DNA of 64,000 nucleotides from Rhodococcus sp. ARC_M5. GTDB lineage: Bacteria; Actinomycetota; Actinomycetes; Mycobacteriales; Mycobacteriaceae. The DNA lies in NCBI RefSeq assembly GCF_022810405.1, contig NZ_JALGQE010000001.1, forward strand, positions 620,001 through 684,000. The letters are read 5' to 3'. The notes beneath the pieces were generated by a model. It was not told the origin of the DNA. It worked only from the letters and a program-made list of their open reading frames with translations, and ran no database searches. Numbering within the stretch: position 1 is the first letter of the stretch; the number at the start of each line of letters is the position of its first letter. The position numbers and the translations under genes were made by a program. Shown here piece by piece: positions 1-9,215 of the stretch.

Positions 1-1
1 C

Positions 2-1129
2 GACGAGCAGCGCTTCGTCGAACCCAGCGAGCCCCGACCGGTCTCGGTTCGTGGCCGTGACGGTTGGGAAGTCACGGGGAGAGATCAGTTCTCGAACGAG
101 CCGGTGACCTATGTGTTCGACGCCGAACTCGGTGTCGCGTTGCGCTGGCAGCAGGGCCAGGAATCGCTGGAACTCGAAAAGCCGGTCCTGGACGGAGAAT
201 TCGAGTCCGCGCTGTTCGAGTGGGACGGCCCTGCGCGATCGATCGAGGACGAAATCGCGAAAATGCAGCGTGCACAGCAAGAACGAGAACGCGCAGTCGC
301 GGGCATACCTCAGGCTGTGCCGTTGTGGCTACCGACCAAGATCAACGCCCAGTCGACGTCGGGCAATCCTCGCACCGGCGAGCTCACGTTGTCGATCCAC
401 GGCCAGTCGCCACAATTCAACCTGCGCCGCTGGGTCACCGCGATCGGGGAGACCGCTCTCGAATGGCCGAACGACAGCACTCCCGAACGGTTCCGGCGGT
501 CGATCGGCGTCTGGACTTACGAGATCCGTAGCTACCAGGAGATGGGTCCGGACGACTGTGCCCGGATTGTGGAATCGATCGTTGCGGTGGACCCACCTGC
601 ACGAGACGCCGAGGAGATCGCAGCCGAGCTCGCTGCCGAGGAGAGTGACCGGCAGGAAGCGGAGGTCCTCGCAACCCTGGGTACCGGACGTTCGCTCAGG
701 AATCATCTGATGAGCGAATCACTCTTGATACGAACCGATTTCAGTGATGATGTCGCATGGCGCGATACAGCAGTCGCTGCCATGGCACCGGTGCCGCAGG
801 GCGACGATACGGAATTCGCGGCCTACCTGACCTGCATCGACAATCGCGAGAACGACGGCATGACCGTCGACGGCCTCCTCGACGCAATCGGTGAACCGCC
901 GCCCTACTACGCCTTTCTGGTCGACGCCGAAACCATGAGCAACCCCGAGAAGCCGATCATCTGCGTCCATACCGGCCCCGACGAGCCGGAACGACCACGC
1001 GGCAGGACCTTTCGTGTCGTTCCTTCGGAAATGTCCAGCGTCGAAAACAATCTATCGATCGCGAACATGGACTTCGAGGATTTCGCGAACAGTGCAGACG
1101 ACGATGGAGTATTCCGGGGCTTCCGATAG
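2..1129 (+). CDS. DUF6924-containing protein, 5' end outside the window
   Basis: The reading frame is open from base 2, so the true start lies left of the window; the first internal ATG at 104 is not needed. About 375 residues are visible. The first ~235 residues are a hydrophilic region of unknown role with no export signal. From about residue 240 the protein matches what I know of DUF6924: an LLIRTDFSDD entry motif, a central GMTVDGLLD stretch, and a characteristic ending with LSIANMDFEDFA and DGVFRGF. Function of DUF6924 is unknown; in actinobacteria it occurs alone or fused to other domains, as here. It converges with the TAXI gene on the other strand 46 bases downstream. A short second DUF6924-like fragment occurs at 26660-26758. 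Confidence 0.75.
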   Translation, partial: DEQRFVEPSEPRPVSVRGRDGWEVTGRDQFSNEPVTYVFDAELGVALRWQQGQESLELEKPVLDGEFESALFEWDGPARSIEDEIAKMQRAQQERERAVAGIPQAVPLWLPTKINAQSTSGNPRTGELTLSIHGQSPQFNLRRWVTAIGETALEWPNDSTPERFRRSIGVWTYEIRSYQEMGPDDCARIVESIVAVDPPARDAEEIAAELAAEESDRQEAEVLATLGTGRSLRNHLMSESLLIRTDFSDDVAWRDTAVAAMAPVPQGDDTEFAAYLTCIDNRENDGMTVDGLLDAIGEPPPYYAFLVDAETMSNPEKPIICVHTGPDEPERPRGRTFRVVPSEMSSVENNLSIANMDFEDFANSADDDGVFRGFR

Positions 1130-1175
1130 CAGCGCGTGCGCGAATCATGGGCGCGCCGCCAACCGGCTCTGTAGA

Positions 1176-2123
1176 TCACCCGTGCCGTTTTCGATATTCC
1201 TGCTCGGCTCCGGGGTGAAGGGGGATGCTGCCGGTCATGACGAGCGACCGCGCGTCGAGAAACTGGCTGCCGATCGCCTGACCGGGAACCAGCCCGGACG
1301 ACTGATCGAGAAGCACGCTCACCAGTGCAGCGACAACGCGGTCCGGCACCTGAGGATGCGCCAGCAGAATGTTCGGAATACCGACTGTGGTGACCTCCGG
1401 ATGCTCGCCGTACACGTTCGCTGGAACCAGCACCGCCTCGTACGCGGTACCGAACTCGCGTCTGAGATCAGCAACGACGGTACCCAGATCGAGTAGCCGG
1501 ATCCCGGTTCGAGGCTCGGCAAACGCCGGAGTCGGCAGCCCGCCCGCCCACATCACGGCGTCGATTTCGTTGGTCGTCAGGGCATCTGCCGCCGAGCTCA
1601 TCGACAGCTGAACCTGTTCTACAGCACCTGCTTCCGCCACACCCGCTGCCCGCAGGACTCGCTGCGATACTTCGGTGGCACCGGACCCCGGGGCACCGAT
1701 GCTCACGTTTCGCCCTCGCAGATCCTCCATGGACTCGATAGCCGAGTCCGCACGCACTGCCACTTGAAAGTAGTTCTCGTAGACGCACCCGACCGCCGCC
1801 AGCTCTGCGCTGGGATGGCTGTAGGCGGCGTCCATGAGCGTCAGGGCCAGCTCGGCCTCCCGAGAACCCAACGCCTCGAGGTTGTCGACGGAGCCGGCCG
1901 TCGAGAGTGGAACGATCTCCGCTGCATCGGTTTCAGCGGCAGCGTCGGAGAGTAGTCCGGCGAACTCCCAGAAGAATCCGCCGATCTCGCCCGCCGCGAG
2001 TCGCAGCTGCATCGGCGGGTCCGAGGAGCAGGCACCCACGACGGCAGCGCTCAGGGCCAACAGACCGGCCTGCAGCGCCGTTCTACGTGAGAACGACGCT
2101 GCAGGCTCGACCATGTCAGTCAC
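1176..2123 (-). CDS. TAXI-family solute-binding lipoprotein
   Basis: Extracytoplasmic binding protein of the TAXI (TRAP-associated, NMT1-like) family, 315 residues from a GTG at 2123. The N-terminus carries an SRRTAL stretch, a hydrophobic core and a lipobox ending VVGAC, so it is expected to be a membrane-anchored lipoprotein. The TAXI signature is the early LRLAAGEIGGFFWEFAG segment and the later GAPGSGATEVSQRVLRAAG segment. The start lies six bases after the stop of the MHS carrier gene. TAXI proteins normally feed a fused TRAP 4TM/12TM permease, but none is encoded nearby. The partners here are an MHS carrier and a histidine kinase/response regulator pair, so it may deliver ligand to the carrier or to the sensor. 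Ligand unknown; dicarboxylates such as 2-oxoglutarate or glutamate are typical for the family. Confidence 0.88.
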   Translation of the reverse strand: MTDMVEPAASFSRRTALQAGLLALSAAVVGACSSDPPMQLRLAAGEIGGFFWEFAGLLSDAAAETDAAEIVPLSTAGSVDNLEALGSREAELALTLMDAAYSHPSAELAAVGCVYENYFQVAVRADSAIESMEDLRGRNVSIGAPGSGATEVSQRVLRAAGVAEAGAVEQVQLSMSSAADALTTNEIDAVMWAGGLPTPAFAEPRTGIRLLDLGTVVADLRREFGTAYEAVLVPANVYGEHPEVTTVGIPNILLAHPQVPDRVVAALVSVLLDQSSGLVPGQAIGSQFLDARSLVMTGSIPLHPGAEQEYRKRHG

Positions 2124-2129
2124 TGTAAA

Positions 2130-3494
2130 TCACTGGAACGCTCGACCCTGCTCTCTGTCGAGCACGGTCTCGGACTTGTTGCGCAGCACGAAGATGTACA
2201 CCAGCAGCGAGATGGCGATCACGACCGTCACGTAGAGGATGAACCAACCCACGTGTCCGCCGTTCTTCGCGGCTTGATAGATCAGTGGCGCTGTGCCGCC
2301 GAAGGCCGAGTTGGCGAGCGCATATCCCAATCCGACGCCGAGTGCGCGGACGTGCGAGGGGAACAGCTCCGCTTTGACGATCGCATTGATCGAGGTGTAA
2401 CCGGTGAGGATGACGTAGCCGACGCATACCAGTGCGAGCGACTGCACCACCGACGTCGCCGTCGGCAGGTACGTGATGAGTACGTAGGTGTACAGCACGC
2501 CACCGATGCCGAAGAACACGAGCAGCGGCTTGCGGCCCACCCTGTCACTGATCATTCCGCCGATGGGCTGCAGCAGCATGAGGAAGACCAGACCGGCGAG
2601 GTTGATCCAGGTACCGGTCATCCCCCGGTCCTCGTACGCGGTCTTGACCATCGAGGGTGCGTTGACGCTGTAAGTGTAGAACGCAATGGTGCCGCCGGCC
2701 GTCACCATGAAGCAGATCAGCAACGCCCGCCAGTGGTTGGCGACCAACTCCTTCAAGGAACCGGAGGCTTTGTCCGCACCGCTGCGAACGGCGTCCAGTT
2801 GATCCTCGGTCAAGGATTCGTCCATGCTGCGGCGCAGCCAGAAGACGACCACTGCCGCCACTCCGCCGATGAAGAAGGCTATGCGCCAACCGAAGTCCTC
2901 GATCTGTTCGCGCTCGAGGAACACCTGCATCAGCAACAGAGTCACCTGCGCGAGCACATGCCCACCGACCAGGGTGACGTACTGGAACGAGGAGAAGAAT
3001 CCACGACGCTCGCGGGTGGCGGCCTCGGACATGTACGTCGCCGACGCACCGTACTCACCACCGGTGGCGAAGCCCTGCACCAGACGGCACAGGATGAGGA
3101 TGACGGCGGCCCACACGCCGATGCTCTCCCGCCCTGGGGTGAACGCGATGACCATCGAGCAGGCCGCCATCATCGAGACGCTGAATGTCAGCGCAGCCCT
3201 GCGCCCGTTACGGTCCGCGTAGCGGCCGAAGAACCACGACCCGACAGGTCGCATCAAGAACGTGACGGCAAAGATCCCGTACACGTAGATGGTGGAGTTC
3301 TTGTCGGCAGAGTCGAAGAATTGATTCTCGAAATACGTCGCGAAGACGGTGTAGACGTACACGTCGTACCACTCGACCAGATTTCCGGACGACCCCCGCA
3401 ACGTGTTGAAGACGGCACGGCGGGTGGCAGCGCGAGAGGAAACGGGTGGACTCGGGAGCGTCGAACCGGTGATCGAGGTGGCCTCGTTGGCCAT
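2130..3494 (-). CDS. MHS-family metabolite:H+ symporter (KgtP/ShiA-like)
   Basis: Major facilitator of the metabolite:H+ symporter family, 454 residues. I chose the ATG at 3494 because AAGGA sits seven bases upstream; an ATG six codons earlier has no such site. Family marks are GNLVEWYDVYVYT in helix 1, FLMRPVGSWFFGRYADRNGR around loop 2-3 and a long run of 12 predicted helices. MHS members carry 2-oxoglutarate, shikimate, citrate, proline/betaine and similar compounds; the substrate here cannot be read from sequence. It is followed after six bases by the TAXI gene and preceded, across about 125 bases holding a strong dyad (3604-3626), by the kinase gene, so kinase-regulator control of its expression is likely. 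Confidence 0.9.
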   Translation of the reverse strand: MANEATSITGSTLPSPPVSSRAATRRAVFNTLRGSSGNLVEWYDVYVYTVFATYFENQFFDSADKNSTIYVYGIFAVTFLMRPVGSWFFGRYADRNGRRAALTFSVSMMAACSMVIAFTPGRESIGVWAAVILILCRLVQGFATGGEYGASATYMSEAATRERRGFFSSFQYVTLVGGHVLAQVTLLLMQVFLEREQIEDFGWRIAFFIGGVAAVVVFWLRRSMDESLTEDQLDAVRSGADKASGSLKELVANHWRALLICFMVTAGGTIAFYTYSVNAPSMVKTAYEDRGMTGTWINLAGLVFLMLLQPIGGMISDRVGRKPLLVFFGIGGVLYTYVLITYLPTATSVVQSLALVCVGYVILTGYTSINAIVKAELFPSHVRALGVGLGYALANSAFGGTAPLIYQAAKNGGHVGWFILYVTVVIAISLLVYIFVLRNKSETVLDREQGRAFQ

Positions 3495-3603
3495 GGTTTG
3501 GTCCTTCCACATTCAGCGGGCAATTGGGCTGCCGGTCAACGATCGACAACCGAAGCCTCCCTACTGTGACCGCAAGCACAGCCCGAGACCAAGCCGTTTC
3601 GGA

Positions 3604-3626
3604 TTTCCTAACACTCCCTTAGGAAA
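3604..3626. promoter_or_regulatory. A/T-rich dyad TTTCCTAA-N7-TTAGGAAA
   Basis: Perfect 8-base inverted repeat with a 7-base spacer, lying across the last codons of the kinase gene and about 110 bases upstream of the MHS carrier start. It is conspicuously A/T-rich in a high-GC setting. It could be the operator of the adjacent OmpR-type regulator or a weak terminator for the kinase transcript; there is no U-tract, which favours a protein-binding site. Confidence 0.4.
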
Positions 3627-5019
3627 CGACTTTCGGAAGCCGCAGTTCGATCCGCAGTCCCACCGGTCGACTCGCCATGACTCGAAGGGATCCGCCGGCT
3701 CGCTCGGTCAGGGCGTGGACGATCGACAGCCCCAGACCGGTGCCGTCGCCGTGCGCACTCGACGCTCGATAGAACCGATCGACGACCTTGTCGAGTTCGG
3801 TTGCTGGCACACCGGGCCCGTTGTCGGACAGCCACATCGTGACGTCCGCGTCACTGGTTCGGTAGCCGATCTCGATGGCGGACCCGGAGCCGGCGTACTT
3901 GGTTGCATTGCTCAGCAGAGCGTCGAGAATTCGAGTCAGGTCGTCCTCGGACATCGCAACTCGACTGTCCGTCTCGGCATTCGGCTCCGAGACATGAACG
4001 GTCATTCCGGCCACGACTATCGTGCTCGACCAGAATTCGACTCGATCTGCAACGACGGCACCGAGGTCACAACCCGGAGATCGAGTGCTCGCCGGTGTTT
4101 CGGCAGCTGCGAGAACGAGCAGGCCTTCCACCACCGAGCTCAGGCGATCCACCTCGAGTGTGGTCCGCAGGTGCGCATCGGTGGCCGAATCCGGCACCCG
4201 CATGCCCAGAACGTCCATCCGAATTCGCAACGCTGCCAGCGGGTTCCGAAGAGCATGCGCAGTGTCGGCCACCAATCGACGTTGCGCAGCGGTGGCGGCC
4301 TCGACTTCGTCGGCCATGGCCTCGAAGGCACTGGACAGCTCACGCACCTCCGGTGGCCCGACGTAGGGCACCGGCTCGAGTCGGTGCGATTCTTCGATCG
4401 ATACCTGATCGTGGAACTTGTCGCCGAACGAGTGGACTCGGGAGGACAATGCGCTCAGCGGACGAACGACCCAGCGTGACAACGCAACAGCAATCGCCGC
4501 CACCGTCGCGAGAATCAGCATGGCACCGAAAGCGATGATCACCCAGGCAAGTGCGACGTCCCTGCGCGCAGAATCGGTGGATGCCGCGAGGACCACCGCG
4601 CCGTCCACTTGCGTTCCCCCACCGACCGGGGCGGCGATCAACACCGAGGAATCCGACCACGGCGTCAGGCTCGACGGTAGGTCGCCGCGCTGATTGCGCA
4701 ACGCTCCTGCCACCGCCTGCTGGACGTCCGCACGCTGCACGTCCAGGCCGGACACCGCCCGCGCCACTCCGGTGCGATCGACGACGGCGACTCCCTCGTC
4801 GTAGAGACTGTTGTAGCGCTGCAACGATTCTCGGATACGGGCTACACCGGATTCGTCTTCTCGCGAGCTGAGTTCTGCAAAGAACGATGCTGCAGCGGCT
4901 CGATTCTCGCCGAATCGTTGGGCCCGTTCGCGGCCGACCAACAGCGCGAGAGGAACCGACAGAGCAAGCACGACGACGGTGGAGTAGATCATCAACACCA
5001 ACAGGACTCGCCGCCGCAC
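3619..5019 (-). CDS. Two-component sensor histidine kinase (TctE-like)
   Basis: Membrane sensor kinase, 466 residues from the GTG at 5019, chosen because it follows the regulator's TGA by one base; an upstream in-frame start at 5067 would overlap the regulator by 47 bases. Domains in order: transmembrane helix near residues 8-28, extracytoplasmic domain, second helix near 160-180, HAMP, HisKA with phosphoacceptor His in DTAHALRNPL near residue 254, and HATPase_c with SNATKYA (N box), DNGPGVP (G1) and GTGLGLSIV (G2). The H box reads HALRN instead of the common HELRT, as in TctE/QseC-like kinases. Together with the next gene it likely senses an organic acid and controls the MHS carrier and TAXI protein. 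Confidence 0.92.
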   Translation of the reverse strand: MRRRVLLVLMIYSTVVVLALSVPLALLVGRERAQRFGENRAAAASFFAELSSREDESGVARIRESLQRYNSLYDEGVAVVDRTGVARAVSGLDVQRADVQQAVAGALRNQRGDLPSSLTPWSDSSVLIAAPVGGGTQVDGAVVLAASTDSARRDVALAWVIIAFGAMLILATVAAIAVALSRWVVRPLSALSSRVHSFGDKFHDQVSIEESHRLEPVPYVGPPEVRELSSAFEAMADEVEAATAAQRRLVADTAHALRNPLAALRIRMDVLGMRVPDSATDAHLRTTLEVDRLSSVVEGLLVLAAAETPASTRSPGCDLGAVVADRVEFWSSTIVVAGMTVHVSEPNAETDSRVAMSEDDLTRILDALLSNATKYAGSGSAIEIGYRTSDADVTMWLSDNGPGVPATELDKVVDRFYRASSAHGDGTGLGLSIVHALTERAGGSLRVMASRPVGLRIELRLPKVVS

Positions 5020-5020
5020 G

Positions 5021-5680
5021 TCAGGTATCCCAGCGGTAGCCGAAGCCGCGGATGGTGACGATCGCACCCGGGCGAGCGAGCTTGGAACGCAACGCCGTCA
5101 TGTGCACGTCGAGCGTTCGTGAAATCGCGACATAGGCGTCACCCCAGATCGCGTCCATCAATTGTTCCCGGCTCACTGCTTCGCCGCGTCGCGTCACGAG
5201 ATGCGCCAACAGGTCGAACTCTTTGGTGGTCAGTGCAACAGCGCGTCCGTCGACTTCGACGGCACGGCCGGAGAGATCGACGACGACGTCACCGAGTGTC
5301 AGCCTGTCTGCCATGGGTTCGCTCGCCGCGCTTCGACGATGCGCGGCCACCTCGAGTCTCGCGTGCAGTTCACCCAATCGAGCCGGCTTGACGACGTAGT
5401 CGTCGGCACCGCCGCGCAGGGCCCGTACCACCGAGCGCTCGTCGTCCCGCGCCGTCAGCACCACCACCGGAACCGAACTCAGCGTCCTGAGCTTTCGGAG
5501 GACTTCGAGACCATCCATGTCGGGTAGTCCGAGGTCGAGCAGCACGACGTCCATCTCGTGGTAGCCGAGTAGGGCGTCAGCACCGCGGCGCATGCGGACA
5601 GGCGTGTGGCCCACCTCGGTCAACGCGTCCACCAACGCCTCGCCGAGCCCATCGTCGTCTTCCACCACAGCTATTCGCAT
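5021..5680 (-). CDS. OmpR/PhoB-family response regulator (TctD-like)
   Basis: 219-residue DNA-binding response regulator, taken from the ATG at 5680 (a TTG three codons upstream is an alternative). Receiver domain: acidic pocket in VVEDDDGLG, phosphoacceptor Asp in VLLDLGLPDMDG, Thr in VVLTARD and Lys in YVVKPARL. Winged-helix C-terminal domain: LTTKEFDLLAHLV, then the recognition region SRTLDVHMTALRSKL and the wing GFGYRWDT. First gene of the regulator-kinase-carrier-TAXI block, all leftward. Confidence 0.93.
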   Translation of the reverse strand: MRIAVVEDDDGLGEALVDALTEVGHTPVRMRRGADALLGYHEMDVVLLDLGLPDMDGLEVLRKLRTLSSVPVVVLTARDDERSVVRALRGGADDYVVKPARLGELHARLEVAAHRRSAASEPMADRLTLGDVVVDLSGRAVEVDGRAVALTTKEFDLLAHLVTRRGEAVSREQLMDAIWGDAYVAISRTLDVHMTALRSKLARPGAIVTIRGFGYRWDT

Positions 5681-5807
5681 CGAACTCAAGATAGGCCACC
5701 GGACGCACGCGGACGTCAGTGTTCGCGATCGGGCGTCATGCGCGGGATGCCACCGGTGGGCGACGGTAGTGAACGCTCAGGTGCAGCCCGAGTGAGCGCC
5801 GAACCCG

Positions 5808-6455
5808 TCAGGCCGGCGCGCTCGCGCGAAGGCCGGGTGCCAGTGCGATATCGATGACGTGCTCGAGCGTCAGTACGCCGTTGGCGTTCACATCGATTCG
5901 GGTGCCGTCGGTGGCCACTGCAACGACGCGAGTCGTGTCCGTGCCGTCCTGAATGTCGAGCACTGTTCCGTCTGCTTGCGTCGAGCGCTCGTCGACGACG
6001 CCCGCAAAGCACGGACCGGCAGGCTGGTCGGAAAGACCCACGGTGACTGCCAACGTGCCGGTCCGATCGGCGGCGGTAATGGTTCCGAACGCTTGGGCCT
6101 CGCCGTCGAACGACTGCCGTACTGCGAGGGCGTCGAAGCCGAAGGCAGGTGCGAACGGCTCGGGTTCGACTACTGACCCGTCGGGTAGCGCCGCGATCAA
6201 GGCATCGGTCATTGCCTGCGATTTGGCCTCGAACCTCCACGGCACCTCGGAACTGTCGACGTCCCCCTCGCTGACGAATGCGAAGTTCACTCGCACCAAG
6301 TCCTCTGGCTGAATGACCTCCTCGCAACCTGGAATCGCGATCGGTTCGGGCTGCGGTTCGTGGAGCAAGCCGGCCACGACCGTGCCGGCAGCAACAATGC
6401 CCACGATCACCGCAACCGTCGACCACACCGAGCCCCGCGTACCTGTCGATTTCAT
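5808..6455 (-). CDS. Conserved membrane-anchored hypothetical protein
   Basis: 215 residues with AAGGA about seven bases before the ATG. Residues 10-31 form one hydrophobic helix (VWSTVAVIVGIVAAGTVVAG), then a soluble, presumably extracytoplasmic domain with paired Cys (GCEEV near residue 44 and PCFAG near 150) that could form a disulfide. I do not recognise the family. Its style resembles small anchored proteins conserved in Rhodococcus and relatives. It is leftward, 127 bases upstream of the response regulator start, and may be a separate unit. Confidence 0.7.
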   Translation of the reverse strand: MKSTGTRGSVWSTVAVIVGIVAAGTVVAGLLHEPQPEPIAIPGCEEVIQPEDLVRVNFAFVSEGDVDSSEVPWRFEAKSQAMTDALIAALPDGSVVEPEPFAPAFGFDALAVRQSFDGEAQAFGTITAADRTGTLAVTVGLSDQPAGPCFAGVVDERSTQADGTVLDIQDGTDTTRVVAVATDGTRIDVNANGVLTLEHVIDIALAPGLRASAPA

Positions 6456-6586
6456 ACAGTCCTTGCCGTCTCGGGATGGGGTGTGTCGTCATTCTGGCAT
6501 CTCGGGGGTGTAGTTCTGTGCCCAGCGGGGCACACCAAGATTGTCCAACCTACGGCGACCCCTCGCCCCGACCTTGTGGAGACTTC

Positions 6587-6742
6587 ATGACGATGCCGAC
6601 CGACGCAAGCGATGCAGTCCCGTCCGACGGCAGCAACGACGGCCCCCGAGAGCACACTGCCGAGACCGACGCGGTCGAGGGCGCGCACGTGGACGAGGAG
6701 AACGTGCCACACCCTCCGGAGAACGGAGACGTGCAAAACTGA
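6587..6742 (+). CDS. Small acidic hypothetical protein
   Basis: 51-codon frame starting at an ATG preceded by GTGGAG at suitable spacing, transcribed divergently from the anchored protein at 5808-6455. The product (MTMPTDASDAVPSDG...) is strongly acidic and lacks hydrophobic segments, so likely disordered. No family recognised. Support is the ribosome site, the acid-rich composition and third-position GC bias; it could still be spurious. Confidence 0.4.
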   Translation: MTMPTDASDAVPSDGSNDGPREHTAETDAVEGAHVDEENVPHPPENGDVQN

Positions 6743-7379
6743 AGCGCTGCTCGACGCCATGGTCGGTAGATGATCACGAACGTCGAGCACATTCGCCGGT
6801 TGGCCCAGTCGTCTCTTCGACGCTGGGCGACCGTTCGAGTTCGAAGCTTTACTTTCTTGTCCGGATCGAGGGCCTCGCCCTTCGATCGCATGGATTCACA
6901 GATCCAAGCCAGGAGTCGACGCGAGCTCGACGAGTGAATCAGCCTCGATTCCGTCTCCGAAACTGAACTGCACGAGCGTGTTCGACGGCCGGAGCACGCT
7001 CAACCACTCGCTCGGCTGTTCCGACGGACACGATCGCAACGACCACCGCGACGTCCATCCACGCCCCACCGCGTCACACATCGGTTCGCGCACGTGGAGC
7101 TTAGCCTTCGGACAGGGACGTATCGGTCGTCTGCGGCAGCCGAATCAACCAGTGGATGACAGCGGCACCACCGCTATCGAAATCCGGACGAGCGGCCAAC
7201 ACGAGTTCGACTCGCGAACAACGAATTCGCGGCAAACGCGCGCGCATCCGTCAGTCGCGCGCGAGCTCGTCAACTACTTCGCGAGCATATGGCGAACGCG
7301 CGCGCGTTTGCGGAGAACAGGGACGACCTCGGCAACCCGAACAGTCAAGTAGCGGCGCGGACTTATCGAACGCCGATTT
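6743..7379. other. 637-base intergenic stretch with long GC inverted repeat
   Basis: No convincing gene. A leftward frame ending at 6896 (last residues SLVELASTPGLDL) has protein-like composition at its end and might be a decayed C-terminus, but I cannot name it. The right half holds alternating CG tracts, including a 13-base perfect inverted repeat (7232-7244 and 7299-7311). Confidence 0.4.
7232..7311. repeat. 13-base inverted repeat, CG-alternating arms
   Basis: GCAAACGCGCGCG at 7232-7244 is the exact reverse complement of 7299-7311, with 54 bases between that contain further CGCGCG runs. It lies just downstream of the DoxX-like gene's stop on the facing strand. Could be a bulky transcription barrier or an alternating-purine/pyrimidine (Z-DNA-prone) element. 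Confidence 0.45.
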
Positions 7380-7787
7380 CTATGTTCGACGCAACGGAAT
7401 GATGTTGCGAACCCGCTCGTCCCGAAGGTACAGCGCTCCCCACGCTGCGATACCCACGTAGATCGCAAAGAACACGGTGCTCAGCAACGGCTTCTCGACG
7501 CGCCAGTTGGTCAGCACCGCGCCGCCGAGATAACCGGTGAGCACGATGGCACCCAGGATCGACGTCGCGGGAACGGCGTACAGAACCAAGATGACCAGCA
7601 TGACGATCCCGGTGATCGGTGCCATCTCGTCGCGAAGGCCGAGTTCGACCGATGCATCCTTCACCACCTGCAGATTCAGAATATGGCTGATCGCGTCGAA
7701 CAGGAGGAAGGCGATCACGAGGACCTGTAGAACGAGGCCGATCCGCTGGGCGGTCCTTCCCGGTGCGGCAGTGCGAGTGGTGGTCAT
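7380..7787 (-). CDS. DoxX-like four-helix membrane protein
   Basis: 135-residue membrane protein; the ATG at 7787 has GAGGAG six bases upstream. After a short Thr/Ala-rich N-terminus there are four hydrophobic segments (QRIGLVLQVLVIAFLLFDA; MAPITGIVMLVILVLYAV; ILGAIVLTGYLGGAVL; LSTVFFAIYVGIAAWGAL). The GAIVLTGYLGGAV segment is typical of the DoxX-like (DoxX_2) family, whose role is unclear. Divergent from cinA with about 90 bases between. Confidence 0.75.
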   Translation of the reverse strand: MTTTRTAAPGRTAQRIGLVLQVLVIAFLLFDAISHILNLQVVKDASVELGLRDEMAPITGIVMLVILVLYAVPATSILGAIVLTGYLGGAVLTNWRVEKPLLSTVFFAIYVGIAAWGALYLRDERVRNIIPLRRT

Positions 7788-7877
7788 GGCTGTCTCCTCG
7801 GTAGCGGTCGATGTCACGTCTTGGACCCGCGCCAACCGCAAAAGTCACCGCACGCGCCCAGTCAGTAAGGTCGAAGG

Positions 7878-9188
7878 ATGACTGTGCGAGCGGGTGTGGT
7901 GGTCACGGGGACCGAGGTTCTGGCCGGTCGGGTCACCGACCGGAACGGTCCGTGGGTGGCTCAACGACTTCTCGAGATGGGTGTCGACGTTGCCCACATC
8001 ACCGTGTGCGGTGATCGGCCGGACGATCTGACTGCGCAGGTTCGGTTTCTGGCCGACCAACGCGTCGACTTGATCGTCACCACCGGGGGGTTGGGTCCGA
8101 CCGCCGACGACCTCACCGTTCCGACCGTCGCCGCGCTGTACGGACGCGAATTGACGCTGGACGCCGAGCTCGAAGATCGGATCCACGCGATCGTGCAACG
8201 GTGGCGAAGCCGGATGAGTTCTGCAGCCGACTCCGAGCCCCTACGGGCCGGTATCCGAAAGCAGGCGATGGTTCCCCAAGGCGCGCAGTCTATTTCACCG
8301 ACCGGAACCGCACCCGGGGTCGCGATACCGGCCGACGACTCCAGGTCACTGCCCGCCGTCCTCATCCTCCCCGGCCCGCCTCGCGAACTGCAGGCGATGT
8401 GGTCGGAGGCCCTCGACAGCGCACCCGTCGCCGCAGTTCTCGCCCACCGCACGCAGATGCGTCAGGACACCATTCGCGGCTATCGACTGTCCGAGGCCGA
8501 CCTCGCCGCAACCCTGCGCACGGCCGAAAGCGAGATCGCGGGATTCGGCGACCTCGAGATCACCACCTGCCTGAGTCTCGGCGAGCTCGAGATGGTGACC
8601 CGTTACACCGAATCCGCGAGAACCGCATACACGGATCTCGAACGTCTCATCGAGAAGAGCCATGGTGCACAGGTCTTTTCGACCGACGGTTCCACCATCG
8701 ACGATATCGTCGCGAACCGCTTGTCCGGGCATCGCATCGCCACGGCGGAATCGTGCACCGGCGGAATGATCGCCGCACGCCTCACCGACCGCGCAGGATC
8801 GTCGGCGTACGTCATCGGCGCGGTGGTGTCCTACGCCAACGAGGCGAAGACGGGCTTGCTCGACGTCCCAGCCGAGGTCATCGATCGACACGGAGCCATC
8901 AGCGAGCCGGTGGCCGCACTGATGGCCGAAGGCGCACTGAAGCGGCTGAACGTCGACATCGCGGTATCGACCAGCGGCGTCGCCGGACCGGGCGGCGGCA
9001 CAGAGACCAAGCCGGTCGGGACCGTTTGCTTCGGTATCGCCGTCGCCGGCCACCCGACCGTCACTCGCACCCTTCATCTCCCCGGCGACCGGGCAAGTGT
9101 GCGTGCACTGTCCACCACCGCGGCAATGCATATGCTCGCCGACGCGTTGGGGTCCGCACCCGGCGCAGTCGACGGATCCGACGCCTGA
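7878..9188 (+). CDS. cinA: CinA-like protein: molybdopterin-fold plus NMN amidase domains
   Basis: 436-residue competence/damage-inducible protein A family member, start ATG 7878. The N-terminal MoCF-like domain (residues 1-170, with [19 protein letters not shown] and [12 protein letters not shown]) is associated with ADP-ribose pyrophosphatase activity. The C-terminal PncC-type domain (about 270-425, [17 protein letters not shown] and [16 protein letters not shown]) is a nicotinamide-nucleotide amidase of NAD salvage in characterised homologues. Both domains look complete. Cytosolic. It stands alone between divergent and unrelated neighbours. Confidence 0.95.
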   Translation: MTVRAGVVVTGTEVLAGRVTDRNGPWVAQRLLEMGVDVAHITVCGDRPDDLTAQVRFLADQRVDLIVTTGGLGPTADDLTVPTVAALYGRELTLDAELEDRIHAIVQRWRSRMSSAADSEPLRAGIRKQAMVPQGAQSISPTGTAPGVAIPADDSRSLPAVLILPGPPRELQAMWSEALDSAPVAAVLAHRTQMRQDTIRGYRLSEADLAATLRTAESEIAGFGDLEITTCLSLGELEMVTRYTESARTAYTDLERLIEKSHGAQVFSTDGSTIDDIVANRLSGHRIATAESCTGGMIAARLTDRAGSSAYVIGAVVSYANEAKTGLLDVPAEVIDRHGAISEPVAALMAEGALKRLNVDIAVSTSGVAGPGGGTETKPVGTVCFGIAVAGHPTVTRTLHLPGDRASVRALSTTAAMHMLADALGSAPGAVDGSDA

Positions 9189-9215
9189 GGAAGCATTCAG
9201 CGCGATGCCGTCTAG

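Noticed and set aside
2253-3569. Long rightward open frame of over 400 codons opposite the MHS carrier
   Set aside because: It mirrors the carrier gene's codon bias, is rich in Arg/His/Asp/Gln runs and has no family likeness; it is an antisense shadow of a clearly real gene.
6896-7093. Small leftward gene with protein-like C-terminus
   Set aside because: Only the last ~30 codons look protein-like, no ribosome site and no likeness; kept only as a comment.
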